Notes: generated from the sequence alone by a model not told the origin. Counted from the first letter of the stretch, positions 7,001 to 14,691 are shown. The stretch: 33,611 bases of DNA from Verrucomicrobiota bacterium (GCA_027623315.1 JAQBYD010000043.1:1-33611), one strand, 5' to 3'. Made by a program: numbers and translations.

Positions 7001-8350
7001 TTGACTCAGAATGCCGCAGAGACGATTTGGGAAAATGCATGTCATCAGCTTCGCGAGACGCTTCATCCGGACATCTACGCACGATGGATCTCCGTCATTG
7101 AGCCACAGCGCCTGGAGGACGGACAGCTCCACCTTGTGGTCGACAACGACTTCTACCAGACCTGGCTCGAGGAGAACTACCTCTCCCTAATCCGCTCTGC
7201 GGTGGGTAGCACCAGCGGCGAGGAGGTGGAGATTTGTTTCACGGTGGTCGAGGCGACCGGTCGCTCTGCAGCCCTCGAATCGACACCGGCGAAATCAAAG
7301 TCGGCCGCGCCGCGCCGCTCGCATGTTGCGCCGCTCTTGAATCCTAAACTAACATTCGACGAATTTGTCGTCGGTCCGTCCAACCACTTTGCGCACGCCG
7401 CGACGCTGGCCGTCGCCCAGGCGCCGTCGCGCGCTTACAACCCGCTCTTTATTTACGGCGGCGTCGGCCTTGGCAAGACGCACCTCATGCAGGCCATCGG
7501 ACACTATGTTCTGGCACAGAACGACGCCAAGGTGTCGTACCTCTCAACGGAGACCTTTACGAACGAGTACATCAATGGTCTTCAGAACCGAACGCTCGTC
7601 GATTTTCGGCGCAAGTATCGGAACATGGATTTGCTTCTGATCGACGACATCCATTTCCTCGCCGGCAAGGAGCGCTTACAAGAAGAATTCTTTCACACCT
7701 TCAACGCTCTCTCCGACGCGCACAAGCAGATCGTGATGACCAGTGACCGCCCGGCCGCGGAGATACCCGGGCTTGAGCAACGCCTGGTCTCGCGCTTCGA
7801 GTGGGGCCTGGTGACGGAACTGAGTCAACCGGATTACGAAACACGGATCGCGATCATCCGCAACAAACTGAAGCAGTCAAACACCTCCTTGCCGCAGGAG
7901 GTGGTCCTCTACATCGCCAAGAATATTAGTTCCAACATCCGCCGTGTCGAAGGCGCATTGATCCGTGTGATCTCGTACGCTTCGTTGACCGGTCAACCGA
8001 TCGAGATGCCCGTCGTTGAGCGTCTGCTGAAGGACACGGTCGACCAGGAGCTGCAAAGCGCGGTGAGCTTCGACCGCATCCAGCGGGCCGTGGCCGAGCA
8101 TTACGATATTCGCATTGCCGACATGTCGAGCAAGCGGCGGCCCCAGGCGATCGCGTTCCCTCGCCAGATCGCGATGTATCTTTGCCGGCGTCTCACGACC
8201 TCGTCGCTGCCAGAGATCGCAACGGCTTTCAGCAAGACGCATGCGACCGTGCTGCACGCCTACCACACCGTGGACAAGCGCATGCAGGCCGACCCCTCCC
8301 TGCGTCAAACCGTATCGACTCTTGCCAAGAAACTCGGCACGACTATTTGA
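7001..8350 (+). CDS. dnaA: Chromosomal replication initiator DnaA
   Basis: A 449-residue protein with the full domain order: domain I (about 1-80), a short linker rich in Ser/Ala/Pro (85-112), the AAA+ domain (115-335) and domain IV (350-449). Walker A is GGVGLGKTH (153-161), Walker B LLLIDDIHF (211-219) and sensor 1 VMTSDR (245-250). Domain IV keeps SKRRPQAIAFPRQIAMYL, but its recognition loop reads F-S-K-T-H-A-T-V (410-417), one residue shorter than the common F-G-G-R-D-H-T-T-V. The Asp and the first Thr that read bases in the E. coli protein are replaced. The start is TTG 7001, nine bases after AGGAGG. dnaN follows after 297 bases with its own promoter. Confidence 0.97.
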   Translation: MTQNAAETIWENACHQLRETLHPDIYARWISVIEPQRLEDGQLHLVVDNDFYQTWLEENYLSLIRSAVGSTSGEEVEICFTVVEATGRSAALESTPAKSKSAAPRRSHVAPLLNPKLTFDEFVVGPSNHFAHAATLAVAQAPSRAYNPLFIYGGVGLGKTHLMQAIGHYVLAQNDAKVSYLSTETFTNEYINGLQNRTLVDFRRKYRNMDLLLIDDIHFLAGKERLQEEFFHTFNALSDAHKQIVMTSDRPAAEIPGLEQRLVSRFEWGLVTELSQPDYETRIAIIRNKLKQSNTSLPQEVVLYIAKNISSNIRRVEGALIRVISYASLTGQPIEMPVVERLLKDTVDQELQSAVSFDRIQRAVAEHYDIRIADMSSKRRPQAIAFPRQIAMYLCRRLTTSSLPEIATAFSKTHATVLHAYHTVDKRMQADPSLRQTVSTLAKKLGTTI

Positions 8351-8555
8351 AGACGAAGATACGACGTTTCCGTGGCAGGACTTGCGCTCTTTACAACCCT
8401 GCGTATAATGTTGCGGAGGCTGTTGGTAGAATGTGTAGCCGAGAGGCTTTTGGTTCAGGCTTTTAATTACGTTGATAAGTGCCAGCTTTACCGCGAAGTG
8501 ATGAACAACTCTTTTCTAAGGTTTTCGCCCATAATCATTAGCCTTGCGAGATGTG

Positions 8556-8584
8556 TTGACACTGCTGACACCCCATAATAATAA
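8556..8584 (+). promoter_or_regulatory. Sigma-70-type promoter of dnaN
   Basis: TTGACA (8556-8561) is followed after a 17-base spacer by TAATAA (8579-8584), a near-consensus pair 64 bases before the dnaN ATG. The leader after it is AT-rich (TTCTTTATATATACTCTTCTTATTC), which could also serve as an unwinding region. The dnaA-dnaN gap (8351-8647) holds no gene. Confidence 0.65.
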
Positions 8585-8647
8585 GACTGTAATTCTTTAT
8601 ATATACTCTTCTTATTCAGACGCTGTGAACACAAGCCAGGAGAAACA

Positions 8648-9742
8648 ATGAAGTTCAAAATCGAGAAGGCTGCCTTTCTCGAGGCCCTCCAAGTGGTCCA
8701 GGGCGTCGTCAGCATCCGGAGTACGCTCCCGATCTTGTCGAACGTTTTGGTGCAAGCGCAGAAATCGCAACTGCTTCTGACCACGACGGATCTCGACGTC
8801 AGTGTTCGGTGCTCCGTCAAAGCGTCAGTCCAGAAGATCGGCGCCACGACATTACCGGTGCGCCGTCTGTTGGGTATCGTACGCGAGCTGCCCGAGGGGG
8901 AAATCGATGTGGAGGTGGACGACAAGAATCTTGCTTCGATCACATCCGGAGCGTCTTACTTCAAAATCAACGGTATCGGCGATGACGAGTTTCCGCCCCT
9001 GCCCAAGCTGACTGGCGGATTCAGCTACTCGATAGACCAGGGGGCCTTCAAGGAGATGCTGCGCAAGACGGCGTATGCCGTCTCGACGGACGAGACGCGC
9101 CACGTCCTCAACGGTGTGCATCTGAGCTTCAAGGAGGATAAGTTGACCATGGTCGCGACCGACGGCCGTCGCCTGGCGTTGGTGGAGCACGAGGTCGAAT
9201 TCCCGGAGACCGCCGAACGCGATCTGATCCTCCCCACCAAGGCGGTCAATGAATTGCAGCATGTGCTTCAGGACGAGGGCGTCCTGAAGATTCACGCGCT
9301 CGACAGCCAGGCCGCCGTCGAGTTCAATGACGTGTTGCTCGTGAGCAAACTGATTGACGGCAGCTATCCCAATTTCAAGCAGGTGGTCCCGTCGAGTTGC
9401 GACGAGCGCGTCACGGTGGAGCGAGAGGGCCTACTGATGGCATTGCGCCGGGTGGCCTTGCTGACGACGGACAAGTCCAGTTCCGTCAAACTGACCTTCG
9501 GCAAGAATCAGATTGAGATCACGGCCATCACACCGGATGTCGGCGAGGCGCGCGAGACGCTGCCAATCAAGTATTCTGGAAAAGAGATCACGGTCGCATT
9601 TAATCCCGAGTACGTTATGGACCCGCTGCGCAACATGGATAACGACGAGATCTACTTCGAACTCACCGACGAACTCAGTCCCGGCGTGATCAAGTGCGAC
9701 ATCCCGTTTCTCTACGTCTTGATGCCGATGCGCGTGAGCTGA
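8648..9742 (+). CDS. dnaN: DNA polymerase III beta subunit (sliding clamp)
   Basis: A 364-residue protein of the normal length, with three clamp folds. The N-terminus MKFKIEKAAFLEALQVV is typical. ATDGRRLALVEHEVEF marks the middle domain, and the C-terminus ends FLYVLMPMRVS, equivalent to the MPMRL tail that lines the client-binding pocket. As a dimeric ring it tethers polymerase and repair factors to DNA. The ATG is preceded by CAGGAG. Its position directly after dnaA is the usual bacterial arrangement, and the TTGACA-17-TAATAA promoter at 8556 allows independent expression. Nothing unusual is seen. Confidence 0.98.
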   Translation: MKFKIEKAAFLEALQVVQGVVSIRSTLPILSNVLVQAQKSQLLLTTTDLDVSVRCSVKASVQKIGATTLPVRRLLGIVRELPEGEIDVEVDDKNLASITSGASYFKINGIGDDEFPPLPKLTGGFSYSIDQGAFKEMLRKTAYAVSTDETRHVLNGVHLSFKEDKLTMVATDGRRLALVEHEVEFPETAERDLILPTKAVNELQHVLQDEGVLKIHALDSQAAVEFNDVLLVSKLIDGSYPNFKQVVPSSCDERVTVEREGLLMALRRVALLTTDKSSSVKLTFGKNQIEITAITPDVGEARETLPIKYSGKEITVAFNPEYVMDPLRNMDNDEIYFELTDELSPGVIKCDIPFLYVLMPMRVS

Positions 9743-9776
9743 TCGCGAGGCGGCTGCACTAGCGCAGCGCGTCGAG

Positions 9777-9850
9777 TGGTTGCCCGACTAGGACTTGAAC
9801 CTAGACTGGATGATTCAGAGTCATCTGTGCTACCATTACACCATCGGGCA
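9777..9850 (-). tRNA. tRNA-Gln (anticodon CTG)
   Basis: Read on the minus strand it folds as a complete cloverleaf of 74 nt with an encoded CCA. The acceptor stem is TGCCCGA/TCGGGCA followed by A-CCA. The D-arm is GTGT-AATGGTA-GCAC. The anticodon stem GATGA/TCATC has the loop CTCTGAA, giving anticodon CTG for CAG codons. The T-arm is CTAGG-TTCAAGT-CCTAG. All stems pair perfectly. It is convergent with dnaN, 34 bases from its stop. Confidence 0.96.
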
Positions 9851-9984
9851 TGAAGAACCGGCGTGAAGAACCGGCGCAGCGTGTGTTGCGTGCTGGAATG
9901 CAGACAGGCGCGACCGGTAAGCCGCGAGACTATACCCCCACCCGCGCTGCAAAATCAAGAGCCTGAAGAGGCGGTCTTTTCCCA

Positions 9985-10371
9985 CTAAAACGGCATCGTG
10001 CCGTCATCGAGGAGTTCGTCGCCCGGAGGCTCCATCTGGTCGAGCGGGGGACCGTCGACGGGCAGGCCACCACCCGCGCCACGACTGCTGGGTCCGGCTC
10101 CGGAGGCCTGTTCCACCTTCCAGGCCGTGAGATTGACGTAGTAGCGCTCGTTGTACTCGTTACCCCGCAAATCGAACGTGACGTTGACACGGCTGCCCGT
10201 CTGCACGTTATCGAGCAGTGAGACCTTGTCTTTAACGCACTCGAACTTGATTTCCTGCGGGTAGCGGTCGTCATCGGTCGTGACGACGAACTCGCGCTTG
10301 GTGAAACCACTATCAAAGCTCTGCTGGTCCATGACCAGCTTGACCGTTCCGGTGAGATCGTAAGATGGCAA
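9985..10371 (-). CDS. DUF3127 protein, candidate single-stranded DNA-binding protein with SSB-like tail
   Basis: A 128-residue protein. Residues 1-90 match the DUF3127 OB-fold-like family: an N-terminal MPSYDLTGTVKLV, then REFVVTTDDDRYPQEIKFE and a central RVNVTFDLRGNEYNERYYVNL strand region ending in W. Residues 92-128 form a Gly/Pro-rich linker and an acidic tip, DELLDDGTMPF, close to the DDDIPF peptide with which bacterial SSBs recruit replication and repair proteins. The start is TTG 10371, with a perfect AGGAGG six bases upstream. DUF3127 is known from Bacteroidetes and PVC bacteria. An ssDNA-binding role is inference. It sits downstream of dnaN, next to tRNA-Gln, on the opposite strand. 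Confidence 0.78.
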   Translation of the reverse strand: MPSYDLTGTVKLVMDQQSFDSGFTKREFVVTTDDDRYPQEIKFECVKDKVSLLDNVQTGSRVNVTFDLRGNEYNERYYVNLTAWKVEQASGAGPSSRGAGGGLPVDGPPLDQMEPPGDELLDDGTMPF

Positions 10372-10383
10372 GGCTATCCTCCT

Positions 10384-10785
10384 GGTTGCGTGTTAGACGT
10401 GTGCGTGCCCAGAGAATATAAAGGGAGCATGCGCGGATGACAACAGGTTACTCCCGCAAGTTGAGCGCCAAAGTCTCCCGCGAGGTCATCCGAGCGGACG
10501 GGGAGGACACAATCCGAAGCACTTTGATCGTCGAAAACAACGCCCGCGAACGTCTACACAACGACAGCCCCCGCCTCCTGGCCGCGCTACTACTTCATCC
10601 AGGTGAAATAGGGGCCCGAGCGACGCTCGGATTCGGAGCCGCCGTGACGAATTTCGCGTGCGGCCCATCGACGGCGACTTCGCGCTGAACGCAGGCGCGC
10701 CCGGAAGTCTCACGACTTCCGCTACAGCCTGAAGGCTCGCCCGAATCGCGCCCTACTGGCCACTTAATACAGGCTTGACTAGCTG
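10384..10785. other. Intergenic stretch with no supportable gene
   Basis: Short overlapping frames on both strands (for example a plus-strand frame from 10437 and a minus-strand frame ending at 10486) have no ribosome binding site and no recognisable protein features. I see no tRNA or strong hairpin. It may hold decayed coding sequence. Confidence 0.4.
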
Positions 10786-10810
10786 ATATGGAAAGGCTAT
10801 TCTAGCCATA
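10786..10810 (+). promoter_or_regulatory. Nested inverted repeats upstream of the Phd/PIN module
   Basis: ATATGG (10786-10791) and CCATAT (10805-10810) form an outer inverted repeat; GGCTA-TTC-TAGCC forms an inner one. The right arm reaches the ATG at 10810. It is a likely operator for the Phd antitoxin, placed where it would block initiation. No clear Shine-Dalgarno sequence precedes the start codon. Confidence 0.45.
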
Positions 10811-11109
10811 TGAAACAGACAAGCATCACTGACGCCAAGAACGGCTTGAGTCGGCTGATCGATTCCGTGAAGGCGGGCAACTCGATCCTGATTGTCGATC
10901 GCGGGGATCCGGTGGCCCGGCTCCAGCCGATCGAACCTTCGGATCTTACAGCGGACCAGCGAATCGAGGCGCTTGTGCGAGCGGGATTGGCCAACGCGCC
11001 GCGCAAGACGTTGGACGCCAAGGCTTTCGCCGCGCGCAAGATGGCGCGGCTCTCGGGTAAGGCCAGTGCGGTCGAGATGTTGATCGCGGACCGGGAGGAG
11101 TCTCGATGA
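10810..11109 (+). CDS. Phd/YefM-family antitoxin
   Basis: A 99-residue protein starting MKQTSITDAKNGLSRLIDSV, the Phd/YefM fold signature, followed by GNSILIVDRGDPVARLQPI, the conserved central strand pair. The C-terminal half is helical and basic and probably wraps the toxin. It pairs with the PIN protein that overlaps it by four bases (ATGA at 11106-11109), the standard VapBC-like coupling. A set of inverted repeats ends at its start codon and suggests autoregulation. The fold is confident; the partner inference rests on the gene overlap. Confidence 0.88.
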   Translation: MKQTSITDAKNGLSRLIDSVKAGNSILIVDRGDPVARLQPIEPSDLTADQRIEALVRAGLANAPRKTLDAKAFAARKMARLSGKASAVEMLIADREESR

Positions 11110-11528
11110 TGTACTGGGATGCCTCGGGCATTGTTCCGCTGCTCGTTCAAGAGCCTGAAACCGCCAAGCGCGAGCGGCTCTTTCGCAAGGACCCCGCGAT
11201 CGCGACCTGGTGGGGCAGCAAGATCGAATGCGCCTCGGCCCTGAACCGTCTGCACGGTGATGATGTGCTGACGAGCGCCGGCCTACAACAGGCCCTCGGT
11301 GACCTCGAGTTGCTCGCCGATTCCTGGACGGAGATTCAGGCCACGCCCGCCGTGCAGGATCGTGCGCTAAGAGTATTGAGAGTCCACCCGCTGCGCGCGG
11401 CCGACTCTCTGCAGCTGGCCGCCGCTTTGATCACCGTCGATGAGAAGCCGCGGGGCTTCCCCTTCGTCTGCTCCGACGCGCGCTTGATCAATGCCGCCAC
11501 GCGCGAGGGGTTCGACGTGAGAGAGTAG
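11106..11528 (+). CDS. PIN-domain ribonuclease toxin (VapC-like)
   Basis: A 140-residue PIN protein. MMYWDASGIVPLL carries the first catalytic Asp, IECASALNRL the central Glu, and RAADSLQLAAAL the third acidic position, with FVCSDARLINAA as the closing motif. All are in place, so it should be an active Mg2+-dependent RNase held in check by the upstream antitoxin. ATG 11106 overlaps the antitoxin stop; ATG 11109 is an equally good alternative. The last codon and the stop (TAG 11526-11528) fall at the edge of a palindromic repeat that starts at 11525. The repeat may have inserted at the very end of the gene and supplied the stop. Confidence 0.87.
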   Translation: MMYWDASGIVPLLVQEPETAKRERLFRKDPAIATWWGSKIECASALNRLHGDDVLTSAGLQQALGDLELLADSWTEIQATPAVQDRALRVLRVHPLRAADSLQLAAALITVDEKPRGFPFVCSDARLINAATREGFDVRE

Positions 11529-11600
11529 AAGCGGCGTCCCGCCGCTTTGCTAATCCCTCGGCGGATTCGATGTGAGAAAGCGGCGAGACGCCGCTTCTAC
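11525..11600. repeat. GTAG-type BIME (paired REP hairpins), copy 1
   Basis: Two REP-like units face each other. GTAG plus AAGCGGC-GTCCC-GCCGCTT begins at 11525, and its inverse AAGCGGC-GAGAC-GCCGCTT plus CTAC ends at 11600; 76 bases in all. The GTAG foot next to an imperfect GC-rich hairpin is the classical REP layout. A second 76-base copy lies at 20545-20620. Confidence 0.82.
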
Positions 11601-11709
11601 TTTGGCTTGCACCATGACCCGGTACAGGTGCCACCGCTCGCGGCAGGATCTGTTTCGCTCAAAATATAGGTATAACCACCGTAACAGCTTGAAACCCATC
11701 TATACGTGT

Positions 11710-12156
11710 GTGAAAACGATCGGCATATTTGAGGTCAAGACCCGCCTGTCCGAGATCTGCGAAGCTGTGGCGGAAACGCAGGAGCCGGTCACCGTGACGC
11801 GGCGCGGTAAACCCCTCGTTCGAATCGATCCGATTGAAACGGATGTGATGAGCGTGCGCGAGCGCCGGGCGCGTTATGACGCGACGTACGGCCAAACCGA
11901 AACCAGTGACGACATCGACGACGTTACCGCGCCGATTGAGCGACAGCGTGATCTGGGCGCATCTGGCGGCTACGTACTCGTTCTGCCCGAGGGCGCGGGC
12001 GATGCGGCGAGCGACGGCGGCAGACGCCGACAAACTGAAGCGCAGTGCGCGCCGGCGAAGTATCGTCGGGCGAGGGTACACCGATTTTTGGAGCATTACG
12101 GCAGGGCTATGGTTGGTCTCCGACGGAACCTTGCGCGGCACGGGCCCCAACGCTGA
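11710..12156 (+). CDS. Orphan Phd-family antitoxin with a spurious-looking C-terminal extension
   Basis: From GTG 11710 the product begins MKTIGIFEVKTRLSEICEAV, then QEPVTVTRRGKPLVRIDPI, an intact Phd/YefM DNA-binding domain. Helical residues follow to about TAPIERQRDLG (near 11955). After that the frame continues for about 65 residues of Arg/Gly-rich sequence with no family resemblance, overlapping another frame that does look protein-like (12002-12685). The simplest reading is a once-complete antitoxin joined to foreign DNA near 11955, with its PIN toxin lost. No toxin follows. It may still act as a repressor. Confidence 0.55.
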   Translation: MKTIGIFEVKTRLSEICEAVAETQEPVTVTRRGKPLVRIDPIETDVMSVRERRARYDATYGQTETSDDIDDVTAPIERQRDLGASGGYVLVLPEGAGDAASDGGRRRQTEAQCAPAKYRRARVHRFLEHYGRAMVGLRRNLARHGPQR

Positions 12157-12685
12157 TCTGAAGCATTGGTTGGACGTGGCGTCCGATATGACCGTTTCCT
12201 TTCGCGTGCGAATCGAGGACGGGCCGGCGCAGGGCAGCCTCGCGGTCTACCGAGATGCCGAGCGCGAGGTCGTGGTGGACTTCGGGTCGCCCGGGGAAGC
12301 CGGCGAGACCCCGATGATTCCGATCGACAACATCATCGCAGTACTTGGTACGGCGCGGGATCCAAACTCCGGTTACCGCCTGGAAATCAACGCCGCGAAT
12401 CGCTCCAGGACCATCCTTTTCCGCAACGGCGAGTCCGTGGCCGAGGTGGCGCAGGACGCGTCCTTTCCCATTCAGTACGTCGGCGGCCATTCCCCGTATC
12501 GGCAGCGACGTCTGCGCGTTGCCCTCGTGAAGGAGGGCGCGACTGTCTACGGGTATGTCGGGGGCCGGCAGGTCCTGAAGTTCACGGACCCGAATCCCCT
12601 CGAGATCGAATCCGTCGGGCTGGGCGGACACGAAACACGCGCGAACTTCAGCCACATCGCCATTCGAGAACTCGCCTCTCGATAG
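12002..12685 (+). pseudogene. 5'-truncated beta-sandwich (LamG/DUF1080-like) protein fragment
   Basis: From about 12070 this frame reads GRGYTDFWSITAGLWLVSDG, TLRGTG and MTVSFRVRIEDG, and ends VGLGGHETRANFSHIAIREL. Alternating hydrophobic strands with W-x(n)-G-x-L-x-G and a closing F-x-x-I-x-I are the pattern of concanavalin-like LamG or DUF1080 domains that bind or cleave sugars. No signal peptide, no ribosome binding site and no convincing start are present. ATG 12002 is merely the first Met before the recognisable part. The 5' end appears replaced by the Phd antitoxin sequence. The family assignment is by fold pattern only and tentative. Confidence 0.45.
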
Positions 12686-12746
12686 CGTGATGGACAGGTG
12701 GAGTGTCCTGGGTGACGCGACGGTCTGTACCTCGGCGATCTCCTTG

Positions 12747-12800
12747 GAGTGCGCTGACCGGTCAGCGCTGTGCTCCTGCCGACTTGTCGGCGCTTTCTTC
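12747..12800. repeat. Double-hairpin repeat with GACTTGTC loop, copy 1
   Basis: GGAGT is followed by the perfect 18-nt palindrome GCGCTGACC-GGTCAGCGC (12751-12768), then by GCCGAC-TT-GTCGGC (12778-12791) and GCTTTCTTC. The second hairpin with its TTTCTT tail recurs at 32308-32332. It resembles a terminator, and also a dispersed repeat. It lies upstream of the true start of the membrane protein gene at 12885. Confidence 0.6.
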
Positions 12801-12884
12801 AGAGGCGTTGGGTTACTCAATCCCCACCAATTCACGTCAGGAAGGGACGCGACAAAGGAGCGCGGAGTCTGGCATGATCCACCT

Positions 12885-13304
12885 ATGGCCGAGATCATGG
12901 AATGGATCCGTAGTCACCCGGGCCTGATGTGGGGTCTGGGTGTATCGTCTGTGATCATGTTCTTCGCGTCCCTGATCGCGATTCCAGTCCTGGTCGTGCG
13001 CATTCCCGAAGACTATTTCGACGGTAAGCACCGCGAGTTGTGGTCGTGGGGCGGGGGGCACCGGCTGATGCGTAGCGGCTTGCGATTCCTGAAGTCGACG
13101 CTCGGCGTGGTCTTTATCCTGGCCGGCCTGGCCATGCTGATCTTGCCCGGGCAGGGCATCCTGACGATCCTCGTCGGAATGATGCTGATCAATTTTCCCG
13201 GTAAGTACCAATTTGAACGCTGGCTCGTCACCCGCCGCCCTGTGGCGCGCAGCATCGACTGGCTGCGCCGCCGCGCAGACAAGGGGCCTCTTCGGGTTGA
13301 ATAG
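12885..13304 (+). CDS. PGPGW-type small membrane protein
   Basis: The start is set at ATG 12885 (MAEIMEWIRSHPGLMWGLGV), because the longer upstream frame runs through a hairpin repeat. The 139-residue product has a hydrophobic segment at about residues 14-40 and two more around 75-108. The conserved core L-P-G-Q-G-I-L-T-I-L-V-G corresponds to the PGPGW motif of this family of unknown function, with Gln for the second Pro. A basic tail (RPVARSIDWLRRRADK) follows the last helix. It is probably an inner membrane protein. The last 87 bases have a diverged duplicate at 14534-14620. No operon partner is evident. Confidence 0.72.
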   Translation: MAEIMEWIRSHPGLMWGLGVSSVIMFFASLIAIPVLVVRIPEDYFDGKHRELWSWGGGHRLMRSGLRFLKSTLGVVFILAGLAMLILPGQGILTILVGMMLINFPGKYQFERWLVTRRPVARSIDWLRRRADKGPLRVE

Positions 13305-13372
13305 GCACAGGCCAGGAGCCGCTTGGACTCGGCCCGATCAGTTCAAGTTACGTCAGAAACCGCTCGGCCTGG

Positions 13373-13456
13373 CCCGGACAGCTCACACTTTTTCGATCAA
13401 GCCTGACGGAGCTATCCGTGTTCGTAGTAGGAAAAGTGTGAGATATCCGGGCTAGA
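13373..13456. repeat. Palindromic repeat element, full copy
   Basis: CCCGGA-CAG-CTCACACTTTT on the left pairs with AAAAGTGTGAG-ATA-TCCGGG on the right (13373 to 13451), enclosing the small hairpin ACGGA-GCTA-TCCGT. Positions 13391-13456 are identical over 66 bases to 24327-24392. The element contains the stop codon of the protease gene on the minus strand (13452-13454). Confidence 0.85.
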
Positions 13457-14468
13457 ACGCCACGACTCTACCGATTTCCTCGACGACGACGGGAAATCCG
13501 CCGGCGGCGTTGGGTAGCGCGGCACGTGCTTGCGCCGCGTCCTTTTCGACATAGACCTTGAGGATGGTTTTGCCCGCGGCGTTCTTGCTGATCGCGTGTC
13601 CAATCGCATTGGGCGCCGCTTCAAAAGCCTTGGCGTTCGCGGTCTGGGCGTTTGCTGCCGCGACGAAATCATCGTCCGCCGCCGCTTCATCAGCCGCACG
13701 TGCACCGGCAACGCCGACCATCGTTACGCCGAAGGCGGAGAGCACGTCGTCAATCGGGTTGGCGATCGCCGACCGGCTGCTGCCGGCATACAGGAGCCCG
13801 ACAGCGCGCGGATTCACGCTCACGTCTTCCACCATCAATGAACCCGAATCACCTGAATTGAGGAATTTCGATCCCTTGTTGGCAATAACGATCTGGCCCG
13901 TGAAGGTTGCGACCCCGCGGCTCTGGCCGGCGCACTCGTCTTCGTACTGGATGCTGATGGTCGCGTTGAGCCCGTCGATGCTACTGGACGATAGACCGGT
14001 TGTGCGGCCCATCTTCTTGACGCGCTGGAGGACCGAGGCCGCTACGGTTTGAGAAGAGAGTGTACCGATGCCCAGGATAGCGCCCGTCGAGTCGACCATG
14101 CCGGCGGCTACGCGCGCGATGGCCGCATCAATATTGGCGCCCGAGAGCGGATCGCCCCATCCGTCCAGCGTGGCGACGACCTGCGCGTTATTCTGATTGC
14201 ATGCGACGTCAATTAAACCGGGCTGGATGACGGCATCTCCGAGGTCCGCCGTGTCTCCGTTACCGCCCGAGGTGCGGTCGGCCGCGAGTACATGGAAATT
14301 GCTGAGAATGTATTGACCGTTGGCGTCTTCGACTAGGCCGCCCAAGGTGCCGCCACAGCAGTAGCCGTTGGCGAGATCGTCGGCCCAACCACCGGAGGTT
14401 CCGAGTTGGATGGGCGCGTCTTGCTTGGACTTTGGGTCGGGTGCAGCGGCCCCGCCGTCGCCTATCAA
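13452..14468 (-). CDS. Trypsin-like serine protease, 5'-truncated
   Basis: A 338-residue frame. The chymotrypsin-fold triad is visible: His59 in LSNFHVLAAD, Asp114 in NIDAAIARV and Ser208 in LNSGDSGSLMV. The C-terminal ~80 residues are Ala-rich and end in a small alpha/beta segment (KVYVEKD to PVVVEEIGRV). Proteases of this type are normally exported, yet no signal peptide is present. The only start is a TTG at 14468 with no ribosome binding site, and an in-frame stop lies three codons upstream. The 5' end has therefore probably been lost; beyond it lies a fragment of another gene's 3' end. Its stop codon sits inside a dispersed 66-bp repeat. It may be a pseudogene. Confidence 0.7.
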   Translation of the reverse strand: MIGDGGAAAPDPKSKQDAPIQLGTSGGWADDLANGYCCGGTLGGLVEDANGQYILSNFHVLAADRTSGGNGDTADLGDAVIQPGLIDVACNQNNAQVVATLDGWGDPLSGANIDAAIARVAAGMVDSTGAILGIGTLSSQTVAASVLQRVKKMGRTTGLSSSSIDGLNATISIQYEDECAGQSRGVATFTGQIVIANKGSKFLNSGDSGSLMVEDVSVNPRAVGLLYAGSSRSAIANPIDDVLSAFGVTMVGVAGARAADEAAADDDFVAAANAQTANAKAFEAAPNAIGHAISKNAAGKTILKVYVEKDAAQARAALPNAAGGFPVVVEEIGRVVAF

Positions 14469-14533
14469 CCGGGGTTACGCAAGTCCGGAAACGCCCCGCC
14501 AATCTTCAGTTTCGGCAAATTCCTGCGTTCGGA

Positions 14534-14620
14534 CGCCGGCTTGTCACCCGCCGCCCGGTGGCACGCAGTATCAACTGGCTGCGCCGCCGCGCGCACAAGC
14601 AGCCCCTACAGGTAAATTAG
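14534..14620 (+). pseudogene. Duplicate of the 3' end of the PGPGW membrane protein gene
   Basis: These 87 bases align without gaps to 13218-13304 at about 83% identity, ending at the same TAG. They would encode RLVTRRPVARSINWLRRRAH and a short tail. The rest of the gene is absent: immediately upstream lies the antisense of the truncated protease. Many differences are silent, so this looks like a remnant of a paralogous gene rather than a fresh copy. Confidence 0.7.
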
Positions 14621-14691
14621 AAGGGGTGGGCACCCGGGATGCCGCGTTAGAGCACGAGGGGCCACGCCTGTGCCCATCCCTTCTAATTTAC
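14612..14691. repeat. 80-bp element with 22-bp terminal inverted repeats
   Basis: GTAAATTAGAAGGGGTGGGC... (14612-14633) and its inverse at 14670-14691 match at 21 of 22 positions, with 36 bases between. There is no U-tract, so it looks more like a MITE-like element or a large foldback than a simple terminator. The left arm contains the stop codon of the duplicated fragment, and the right end touches the pstB1 stop codon. Confidence 0.75.

Noticed and set aside
10437-10713. Overlapping short frames on both strands before the Phd/PIN module
   Set aside because: No ribosome binding site, no recognisable domain, low-complexity Arg-rich translations.
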